The notes under the pieces: model-generated | The model's input: the letters and a program-made list of their open reading frames with translations, nothing else | The model's database searches: none | Told to the model about the DNA's origin: nothing | Made by a program: the position numbers and the translations under genes | In this document: positions 27,501 through 39,500 of the stretch, piece after piece | Numbering within the stretch: position 1 is the stretch's first letter | Layout: every line of letters starts with the position of its first letter | DNA from: Aurelia coerulea | Taxonomy: Eukaryota > Cnidaria > Scyphozoa > Semaeostomeae > Ulmaridae | Assembly (NCBI GenBank): GCA_039566865.1 | Contig: CM076944.1 | Span: 7,586,501 to 7,650,500, forward strand | Reading direction: 5' to 3' | Length of the DNA stretch: 64,000 nt

Positions 27501-30500
27501 GCCTTGAGGATACTCCTCCACGATTATGACGCTTCCTTTGAGGAACTTCTCGAGAGAGTTAACGAAAAATCAATCCACGTAAAAAATCTCCAGAACCTTT
27601 TGATTGAGGTTTACAATTCCCTCAACTGCCAAAATCTTATTTTTTTGTGGGATATGTTCAAAAGGAGAGAAATGACATATGATCTCCTAGTAAAGGATCT
27701 CTTACAAGTACCTAACGCGAAAACAACCTCCTATTGAATTAACTCCATAATATCTCAGGGGTACGCATTCTGTTCGGAAGAGTGATACACCTCTCGAAGA
27801 CAAACCAGTACTAAGATGTGGAAAATCGTCAGAAGCTCTTTTATTTATATATCAAATCATCAAACCTACAAAACTACAAGAATACATAACTATAAACCAT
27901 AACTACTTACACAAGAAACTACATAATTACATAAGACGAAAACTGCATGGGGTCATGGGGTGTGGACTAGCACATCTCCCCTGCAGCCAACATCAAGAAA
28001 CAGCTCTAGTACTTTATCTGAGAAGTAACAAGAAACTTTTAAAACTTAAATTCAAGGATGTTTATGGCAAATATGTTGTTGAAACCTTTTTTCTGGAGAC
28101 AGAAATAAGCTGGTTTCTGGGGTGCCTAGGGTACTCCAACGGGGTTCATATATGATATCTGTAAGGGTACTCTAGAATACCTTTTACCATTCAAGTACCC
28201 TAAGGTACTCCAGAGTACTTCTCAAAACCACCTTACTTATGTGAGTTAAGAAACAAATTAAGAAAATTTTAGTGCTAAAATGCGAAAATGGTCTTGTTAT
28301 GACCTGATTCAGGTTCCTCATAAAGAAATGTGTATATTACGCAAACGGGGAAAACTCAAAAGTACCTGAATTTAGATGCAACAAACTCTGGATACATTGT
28401 CAACAATAGTAAAATACTCGGTAAAATACCCTCAGTAAATATTGTCGTTATGGTGACAGAAAGTAAGTAAGAACTGTGCAATTTTTTAAATAATTAATCA
28501 GCTTTCATAGATTAGTAAGTAAAGAAATATAAAGTATTAGAAAGGAAATGAACAAAGCGCATGTGGAAACAGGTGGCATACTGTAAAAAATAGACCATGG
28601 AGCCCCACGATCCAAGGACTCTAGGATCATTAAGTAGCAAGGTGGAGGTGAAGTTACGGTTTTTAGCAACAAGAGCTAGGATTGCAGAAGTAGAGAAGAC
28701 CACAACCCCTTGTCATGGCATGCAATTGGTGGGTTGGCTTGAACCCTATCTGCCTGATTAATCTGGCTGTAAAGTCAGGGGAATACAGCACCGAGCCCAT
28801 AGGGGGGGGGGGTTCTTCCATAGTAAAGGTACCTGGGGATGTGCCGCAACGAAGGGTATACTCTTTCGGACTTCTTGTCTTGCCAAGAGTATATTTCTTT
28901 GCAATTTTAGCCAGCAACGGTCTGGCCAAAGTTATCATTATTGACAATATTGGTCTAGCAAACGGTCATGATATTTGGTACAAAGTTGACAATATTGGTC
29001 CAGGAAATTGTCAAAATTGGTCTAGCCAAGGCTACCATTTTCGTAGAAATTGGCCCAGAGAATGGTCAAATTGGTCTAGCCAAGGGTACCATTGTACCAA
29101 AATTTGGCCAAGAACCCCCCCCCCCCCCTTCCGTGACTGAGCCACAACACCATCAAGGTGTTATACGACTCTTTGAAAATGTTACATAGAATCATGTCAG
29201 TGATATATTTAACGATTAGATGTAGGGCGACGATGCGTGGAAATCGTAAAAAAACGGAATCTACAAAGACTTGATTTTCTAAGGGTCCTAGGATTCCAAA
29301 GTCTGGCTTTTACTGTGTTCTGGAACAGGTGCGAAGGACTAAAAGACCTTTATGCCACTATAAAGATAAGGAGTCTCTTATGATAGAACTGGTATATAAT
29401 AGAGATTCCGACTGACAATAAAATTAGCAAGTTTGGTTTAAATGCTAATATTTTAGGCAAATAGGATTTAGAAATACTTGCCAAGGACATTCCCCCAGAT
29501 TTAGAGTTCAATAGATTTTTAAAATGGCGATGAATTTCGCAAGATGGAAATCAGCAGCAGTTTTTGAACAAAAGTTATTCGCTTTATCTGTTGATGCCAC
29601 GCCTCAGTAGGCAGAAGTCGGTGAGCAGTTTGAAAATCTATACAGTAAACAAGAGCGTAAAAGCTTAAAGTTTTAGGCCCGTTTACACTATGCCGGTATA
29701 ACACGAATACGGCATAAAACTGTGCCGTATGGGTTTATTGGTTAAAGCGAAATAATCGTTTACACTATGCCGGTACAAAATGAATACAACAGAACGAGAG
29801 CGTGCGTAGAGCGGATGAATGCATAGAACGAGAATTTATCAAGGCACATGACATGCTCTCATTTGTTTGCCAAATTATCGTCTCCGAGGGGCAAATCACT
29901 GATTTTTTTTTCGTACACCTTCCTTAAAATCACAAAAAAATCACATACAAAAATCACATAAATCAAAAAATCACCATACAAAAATCACAAAAATCACAAA
30001 ATCATAGAAAAATCACAAGAAAAAATCACAAAAAATCACTAAAATCACAGAAAAAATCACAAAAAAATCACTAAAATCACAAAAAATCACTAAAATCACA
30101 AAAAATCACTAAAATCACAGAAAAAAATCGTGTGATTTTAAAGTCACAAAAATCACGTACGCTATTTTGAGAAGTGATTTGCCCCTCGATCGTCTCGATA
30201 TCGCCTCGATATGAATCCAACATGATGCCAAATTTGCCGTTTACACTAGGCCAGTTGATCGCCGAAGGCAGCTAGCATGCCGTCTTCATTTCATATTGTT
30301 TGGTGGGCTTTGGAATATAAAGTATTCTGCCGATATTCAAACTGAACAGTTATTTTGTTTGGTAAAATCATAGTGAAATCGCAAAATCGCTCATCATTTA
30401 GACCCATGGGAACGAGGATTCCAAGTTCGATTCTGGTCTGTGCTTTACCTACCAAACGAATTTGAATTCTTTTTCTGATAATTTTGTAGAATTCAAATTT

Positions 30501-33500
30501 CAATGGTAAGTAAATCTTGGACCAGAATTGAAAGTGGAATTCACGTTCCATACACAAACCCCTTACCTTGCCAGCATTTTCCAAATTCCTGGGTCTAAAA
30601 GATGAATGATTTTACAAAACAAAATTTCACATCTGAGTTTATTTCACTTTTGAATATCGGCCGCGTACTTTTTATTCCCCAACCCGCCATATGTGTTAAC
30701 TTTTTTCCCGGTACATTCCTATGAGCCTCACCTTCATCAGTTGTTCTTTGAGAGCGCGTGGCCGAGTGGATAAGGCGACTGACTCGTAATCCAAAGGTCA
30801 GAACGGCCGAGGTTCGAATCCCGCGCTGGACAGTTTGGTCGCTGTCCGTAACTCTAGCCCGGGTCGACCAGAGCCATGTGAGGGAAATCTGGTAGCTGCG
30901 GCGGGTTGATGGTAAAACATCCGTGGCCCCTGCTGGAAATAAGTCTCTCTCTCAGACTTTCGCAGGCTAGCCACGTTAAATATGATACCTACCTACCTAA
31001 GGCCATGTAATGAGAGATGACGGACATCAAATCCCTTTGTCACCCTAACATAGTGCTCAAGTCTTTAAAAAGGTCGATGTAGAATTCTATTACATTTTCC
31101 CTTGAATTAAATCACTTGGAAGGAACTTGTAGCTTTTTTGCTGTAAATCTGCCGTGGAAATTCATTGATATCTCGGATTAGTTTCAAAATGGCGGCATTT
31201 ATTAAATTCTAAGCTATGACGTCCTCAAATGTCTAAATCATAAACCAGAAAAGCTACAGATTTTTCTTGGTGCTATATTGTAGATATTCATAGGCCTTCA
31301 TAAATTATAATTTTCTTGACGATTATACCATTTTGCCTCTATTGGTTTAGGATTTACGATGATTTAAAATTTTTCAAAATTTTCCATGAATTTTTTCACT
31401 TGCCACACTTGCCACCATTTTGAGAAAAATCAAGATATCAAAATATTGCCACGACAGATTTACAGCAAGCTACCATAAGTTTAGTTCAAGCCATTCAATT
31501 CAAAGAAAAGTGTCACAGAATTTTACACTCACCGTAAATTTTACACTCACCGTGAAATTTTACACTCACCGAATTTTACACTTGTTTGAAAGATTTGAGC
31601 CCTATGCTAACATAGGGCTCAAATCTAAGGTCGGTGTAAAATTCTATTGCATTTTTCTTTTAAATAAATGGCTTGAAAGGAACTTAGGGATTTTTGCTGT
31701 AAATCTGCCGTGGCAATTTATTGATATCTTAATTAGTTTCAATATGGCGGCATTTATTAAATTTGAGGCTATGACGTCATCAAATTTCTAAAACCTAAAC
31801 TAGAAAAGCTACAAATTTTTGCTTGCCATCATATTGTAGAATTTCATAAACTATGGTTTTCTTGAAGGTTATATAATGCTTCCTCCATTAGTTCAGGATT
31901 TACAATGATTTAATTATTTTCAAAATGTGCCGTGAATTTTTTCAAAAATAATCAAATTGCTGCCATTTTGAAAAAAATCAAGATATCAAAAATTGCCACC
32001 ACAGATTTACAGCAAAGTACCATAAATTTCTTTCAAGCCATTCAGCTCAAAGAAAAGTATCATGGAATTTTACACTCACCTTTTTAAACATTTGAAAGAT
32101 TTGAGCCGTATGCTTGTCTTCCTTGCTATGCAAAATTATTATTGACGTCGAAGGGAAACAATGCCCATGACCGAACTACGCGTACGAGGCTGAATACTGA
32201 ATTTTTCATTGCCAATGATTCAGACGAGCTTTATGTAGCGATAATAAGGCTTTAAAGATAAAGAGCTGTTGTCACCCAGGGTCCTTTGCGAAAAATATGG
32301 ATCCATAGTGCAGTTGTTGAATTGATAGAATCACGGGGGGGGGGGGTTCTTCCAAAGTAAAGGTACCTGGGGATGTGCTGCGAGCAAGGGTATACTTTTT
32401 CGGACTTCTAGTCTAGCCAAGAGTATACTTTTTTGCAATTTTGGCCTTACAACGGTCTAGCCAAGGGTATCCTTTTTTACAATATTGGTCTAGCAAACGG
32501 TCATGATATCATATTTGGTACAAATTTGACAATATTTGTCCAATATTTAGCCAAGGCTACCATTTTCGTAAAAATTGGTCCAGACAATGGTCAAATTGGT
32601 CTAGCCAAGGGTACCATTTTCGTAAAAGTTGGTCTAGCCAACGGTACCATTTTGAATATGCTCGCGGCAGACCCCTATCCAAAATTTGGCCAAGAACCCC
32701 CCCCCCCCCCCCCCCCGTGGATTTAAGTAAACGTTTCTAGCAGTTAAAGTACCGGGTGCGCCAAAATAAACTATGCACGTTTGGCAGGCCACCATAAATC
32801 GTAAACTGGGCCGATTTGAAGATTCATGACTTAATATTTAGCAATAAGCCTGAATTAGATTCTAGGACTATTCGCAAATTTTTTGTTTTCAGTTTTTAGA
32901 GCTAGAAACGAGTTTCTTAAAAGTTTCATTTTCAAATAAACTGAAAATGATAAAAAGTTTGATCAAATTTTGTAAAGACTCGACATGAGACAAAGAGAAA
33001 ACCTTTTTGTGGTAATTTGGGATTTAGCAATCGATTAGTTAATCGATAAAATTTAGCTATACAATCAATCGATTGTGAAATCCCAGATCACCACGAACCA
33101 GTTTTCTCTTTTTACATTCATGTCAATTCTTTAGAAAATTTGATCGACGTTTTTTGATCGCTGTCAGTGTTTTCGAGAACGAACATTTTAAGAAACTCGT
33201 TTCTAGCTCTAAAAAAGGAAAACAAAAAAATTTGCAAAATATCCTGGCATCTAATTCAGGCTTTTTGCTAAAGGTTAAGTCATGAAACTTCAAAATCGGT
33301 TCAGTGTACGATTTATTGTGGCCTGCCAAACGTGCATAGTTTATTTTGACGCACCCGGTTGCTACTTCAGAGCAAAACTTGTGCCAGATCTAAACTTTTT
33401 GCCATGATATTGGAAAGATATTCTGGTCATTTAACACAATTTTTATTTTATTCTAACAGGTAACAGATGTAAATGAGAGACCAACAGATATTAACATTAT

Positions 33501-36500
33501 CATCATCAACCGTTGCAGAAAACTCAGCCAAAGGAACGAAAATTGGAGAATTTTCAACTGAAGACGAAGACCAACACCAGGAATACAAATATTCATTAAT
33601 TTCAAGTGAGTCCTAACAATTTTCTGCCAGTCCAATCGCTGTTTTTGCAAGCTCAAATCTTTCAAATCTTTAAAAAGGTGGGTGTAAAATTCTATTCCAT
33701 TTTTCTTAGAATTGAATGGCTTGAAAGGAACTTTTAGAAATTTGTTGTAAATCTGCCGTGGAAATTTCTTGATATCTTGATTTCTTTCAAAATGGCGGCA
33801 ATTTAATGATTTTCGAAAAATTGATGGAAAATTTTGAAAACATTTAAATTATCGTAAATCCTAAAACAAAGGAGAAAAAGTCATATAACTTTCAAGAAAA
33901 CAATAATTTATGAAGGCCAACAATATAGTGAAAAGCAGAAATCAGGATCTTTTCTGGTTTAGGATTAGAAATTTGATGACATCATAGCCTCAAATTTGAT
34001 AAATGCCGCCATTTTGAAACTAATCAAGATATCAATAAATTTCCACGGCAGATTTACAGCAAAAAAGGCTGAGTTCCTTCTTAGCCATTTAATTCAAAGA
34101 AAACTGTAATAGAATTTTACACCAACTTTTTTTAAAGATTTGAGCCCTATGTTGTTTTTGCAATGTAATTTAATGTACCACATGTCCCAGTCGTTGAGAT
34201 TCATTGTTTGAAAAAGTTAATAGACCAAACGACCCACGCTTGAGTAACTTTACTAAGTTTGAACCAACCAACGACCCAAAAGACCAAACTCGTCCTCAGT
34301 GCCTTTTGTCTTATTGGGACGAAGACGGAGAGGCGGAGAGCAACTTTTCGTCTCCGTCCCAATATGACAAAAGGCCCTGGGGACGAGGTTGCCAAAAGAT
34401 CCAAATATCATTGCGGTTCTATATCTATATCTATATCTGGTTGGGTCTTGCCAAAGATCTGACCCAGTCAAAACCCTAATATCACTAAGGTCCTCTATCT
34501 GCACGCTTGGCTGATTCACCTCAACGACCGAGTTGCTCGGGTTTTATTCAACGACCCACAACCCATAAGACAGATTATGAACACGAGTCTTGTCAACGAA
34601 TCGAATGACCCTGACGACCCAATCAAATCCTTTGCAGATCAATTCAAGATTCTCAGAAATCACTTGTGCCTTCATGAGAATCTTGACTTTGAAATTGAAC
34701 CACAAAGCGGTGACTTCTGTATCTGAAGGTCGTTTTTCACTTCATATCTCTCTCCTCTGCTAGCTTCTCTTTGCTCTCTTCCACCCCAAATGGGTTCTCC
34801 TCCATTGACGACAGGCCGGTGACTTCTCTACCTGAAGGTCGTTCTTCACTTCATATCTCTCTCCTCTGCTAGCTTCTCTTTCCTCTCTTCCACCCCAAAT
34901 GGGTTCTCCTCCATTGATTACAGAGATTTACAGATCAATTTGAGATTCATAGAAATCAATTGTATTTTCATTTAAAACTGAACGACAGGGCGGTGACTTC
35001 TCTACCTGAAGGTTGTTCCTCACTTCATACCTCTCTCCTCTGCTAGCTTTTCTTTCATCTCGTCCACCCCAAATATTTTCTCCTCCATCTATTACAAAGC
35101 TTCTTTGCTCTTTACAGATCATTTTGAGCTTCGTGGAAATCACTTGTGTGTGCTTGGAAGTCCTGACTTTGAGACCAACCCAAAGATTGACATTGTGATA
35201 CAAGTAACAGACTCTGGAAATCCAGCTCTCACTTTTAAAAAGCATTTTCTCATAACTGTTACCGACGTGAATGATCCTCCATCAGACTTAATCGCTACAG
35301 TCTATCCAATACCTGAAAACAATACGATGAGCAAGATTGTTGCTACACTAAGATTAGTTGATGAAGATAGTCAGCAATCTATGAAAAGTTGCAATCCAGA
35401 TTACTTCAGCTTCGATCGGATTTCAACAAAGGAAATATCGATGTATGTTAACGGCAGTGATCTGCTTGATTTTGAAAAGAAACCGTTCTTGCATGGTGAG
35501 TTGTTATATTATCTTTTGCTCTTATTATTACTACCGGGTGCGTCAATATAAACTACCTATGCAATTGTGGCAGTCCACGATAAATTGCACACTGGACCGA
35601 TTTTGAAAATTTATCGCTTAATCTTTAGCAAAATGCCTGAATCAGATTCTAGGATTTTTTGCAAACTTCTTTCTTTTCAGGCTTGAATTATTAGTGTGCC
35701 ATATTTGAATAGAAAACACGCGAGTGAAGCGAGTACTTTTACTTCCTTGTTCATTACCAAGTGATCCCATAGAATATGAAACTTTTTAAAAAGTCGGCAA
35801 AACTTGATCATCCTGTATTTTGATAATTTTTTTTTACTGTTATGCATTCAAAGAGCCATTGTCACCCAGAGTACCTTGCGGGCACACTGAGATTTCAGAC
35901 TGTATGAAAATCAAATTTGGCCCAACGGAAATCATGGGATTCACACTGCAGTAATGGAGCTGTCAGAAAGATTTTACTTAAGGGCACACTGTCTTGGCTG
36001 TGATTGGCTAGTTGCGATGTTTTGATAATTAACAAAAGACCTGGCCTTGGAATAATTACCAAGCCTTTATGCCCATGGCTCGTAATTTGTTTCAAGAACA
36101 AAAGGAGTCAGATCGTTATCAACTTCACGAATTTCAGTGTGCAGCGAAGTTATGAAGCTTGCCTAATTTTATTCGGATTTATTGTATTATTCATCCAATC
36201 AGCGCCACGACAGTGCGCCTTTAAGTTGGAATATTCTATTAGTTCAACTGCTGCATTGTGGATCTATCGTTTCCGCTTAGGCCAAATATGATTTTAGGCA
36301 GTCTAACATGTAGCGTGCCGGCAAAGGACCTTGGGTGAAAATGCCTTTTTAACTCATCAATTGTTTTCTACAGTAACGGTCGAGTGTTTTGATGATGGCA
36401 CTCCAGCATTATCTATAAAAAAGAATATTAGCATCCCAGTTCTTGATTCAAACGAGGAGCCAACTGGTTTATTTATCAATGGTGGCAATCTTACCAAGTT

Positions 36501-39500
36501 ACCAGAGAACCCTCCTGTTGGATCAGTTGTTGGACGATTGAGTTGCATAGATCAGGATGCAGGACAAAGTCATCGATACGAGTTGCTGACTTTTGGGGAT
36601 ATTTTCATGGTATGATGCCATTTGATTTTATCATGGGTGTCAAATCTTTAATGAATATTCCACAAATGGTTATTGCATCAACAAGGACTGATTTTCTTAC
36701 ACAATACCGGGTGCGCCAAAATAAACTATGCACGTTTGACAGGCCACAATAAAGCGTACACTGGACCGATTTTGAAGATTCATGACTTAATCTTTAGCAG
36801 AAAGCCGGAATTACATTCTAGAACTTTTTGCAAACGTTTCCGTTTTCAGTTTTTAGAGCTAGACGCGAGTTTCTTAAAATTTATTTCTCGAAAACAATGA
36901 AAACGATCAAAAAACGTTGATTAAATTTTCTAAAGAATCGGATGAATGGAGAAAGAGGAAACTTTTTCTTGGTGATGTGGAATCTAGAAATCGATTAGTT
37001 GTATCCTAAATCCTAAATCACCATGAAAAAATTTTCTATTTGTCCATTCATGTCGATTCTTTTAGAAAATTTGATCGACGTTTTTTAATCGTTTCAGTGT
37101 TTTCGAGAACTAAAATTTCAAGAAACTCGCGTCTAGCTCTAAAAACTGAAAACTGAAAAATTTGCAAAAAATTCTGGAATCTAATTCAGACTTTGTGCTA
37201 AAGATTAAGTCATGAATCTTCCAAATCGGTCCAGTGTACGATTTATTGTGGCCTGTCAAACGTGCATAGTTTACTTTGGCGCACCCGGTAGCAAAGCAAT
37301 TCAAAGTGATTGCGATTAGCGATTACCGATTAGTGATCAGCGATTATCGATTAGCAATTAGCGATTGCAAACAAAGAGGCAAACTTTTGCTTTTGCATGC
37401 TAAAGGGATTTTTAAGAAAGGTCAAAAGATGAGCGTATTCTGATTATACAACAATTGAATCATGATCGAGTCACTGCCTGTCAATGCCTTTGGCATGTTT
37501 TAAGACTAAAAGTTACCAGAGAAGTTTCCAGCCAGTCTCTGCAGCAAGACATCAAAATATAATCAACTGTGTCAATCGAATCAAACCTCCAAAAACTATT
37601 GTTCATGTTCTTTACAAAATCTTGCAATCAGATCGATGCAACGGGAAACCGTGTGTGAGGGCCTAAATGGGGTCAAGTCTTTCAGGGTAATATAATGAGT
37701 CTCTGGTGACTGAAATGACATCATTCAAGTAAGAGAGCACAGGGAAGCAGACTCAGGTACATCCACACATCTGCATACGGGTGGTCAATCCGATAAATTT
37801 CAGGCAACCCAAAAATATTATAGTTCAGCTTCATTGAAACAAAAAAGATCACCCCATTTTATACTCAGATGCCTGTAAACGAACATAAAATATCCTGAAA
37901 CAATGCAAATAGAGGTTAGGTCAGGATTGCCTCAAACTAACCCAAAGATATCTGTTTGACAATATTTTATGCTAAAAAATATCGTGAACATAATTTCAGT
38001 TTAGTTGGACCCAAAAATGTCACTTTCAGCAATATTCTAACCCAGAATCGGACTTACCTCCCCGTATGTGCATGTGCGAGTGCCTCCCTGGGGCAAACCA
38101 ACCAACAGAAAAACGTTGGATTCCGCCATACATCTACTTTTGTACGAGGATACAACTAGGTGCTTAGTAAATAGATTGAAGTTAATGCCCTTCTTAATCT
38201 TTTGGCAGATCAATGAAAATGTGAGCCTCTTAATTGTCAGGAACAACAGCAAACTAGACTATGAAATGTTTCCAATACAACTTCCAGTCAGCATCAAAGT
38301 GACGGACAATGGTCATCCAAGCATGTCTTTTACATCGACCATACAAATAGAGGTCACAGATGTCAACGAAGCACCATCGAATATTCGGCTAATCCATACC
38401 CTAGGTGACAAAATCCCAGAGAATGTGGCAATCGACACAAATTTTGGTGAGCTCATTGCGGACAATCCTGAGGGATCCAGACAGCAACTGACATATTCTA
38501 TTTTAAACTGGAATGAGACGTTTGCAATAACCTGGCCGTCTTCGATAATGGAATGCAAATTTCCTTGTCCGATACCTTATTTAACAGTGAAGGGAGAGCT
38601 TAATTTTGATCACGAAGCCAGTTATAATTTGACCGTGAAGGTAACAGATAACGGTATTCCGGCGCTATCGACACAAAATATTATAACAGTCAACGTAGAA
38701 CGCACTGATCCGTGCTACAGCGGCACATTGAACTGTGGGAGGGAGATCTGCCAACGCATCAACAAGACTGATGGTAACTGTGGTTGTTTAGCGGGATACG
38801 AACCGAAGAAGGGCGCTTGTGTTCAAATCGATGATTGCAAATCGAATTGTTTGTATTGTGAAGATTCAAAAAAGGCTTGTCAAGCCAAGAAAGAGTGTCC
38901 AGCATGCTATAACAATGCCACCTGTGATGATGAATTGAATAACTTCAAATGTAACTGTTTGGCTGGATTCACCGATAAAAGATGTGAGGCTGACATTAAT
39001 GATTGTGCTGCAAGTCCTTGCAAGCATGGCTCGTGCTTTGACTTCATCAATCGTTATCAATGTGAATGCGACGAAGGTTACGAGGGCCGTAACTGTGATG
39101 CGAACATCAATGATTGTAACATCGATACATGTATCGATGGCAAATGCACGGATCTTGTTGCTGGATTTTCATGTCAATGTACCGATGGTATATCAGGGTT
39201 GTTATGTAACAGAAGGGACGCTGATTGTACTCCTGGTATTTGTGGAAAAAATCGATGTGTGCCACCATCATACAAAGACTATGCAAGTTTGTCAAAAGGA
39301 GGCCAACGTGCAGTTTGTGCCAGTGATGATCAGGTTGCAGTACTAACCTTTGCTCGAGCAGTTGTTCCGCAAGATCTCAAGCAAGAGAACAAATGGAAAT
39401 TTGAGTTCAGTGAGTTCATTAAAAAGATGACTGATATACCTTTCTTTGCTGTCGACTTAGAAGAAGAGGCATCAAACGGGGGCTTCTACAGGCCCACAGA

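Noticed and set aside
30752..30832. A tRNA gene (CGT anticodon) by its A and B boxes
   Set aside because: The anticodon stem pairs poorly and the region continues into a SINE body with a (TACC)n tail, so it is a SINE head.
33460..33660. Minus-strand frame overlapping cadherin exon 13
   Set aside because: It is complementary to the exon, has no motif, and crosses the splice donor.
34204..34479. Overlapping frames on both strands at 34204-34519
   Set aside because: They are translations of the arms of the CTCGTCCCCAGGG hairpin MITE.
38068..38208. Upstream extension of the last cadherin exon to an ATG at 38068
   Set aside because: The exon 15 donor joins in phase to the AG acceptor at 38208; the extension has no cadherin similarity and is intron.
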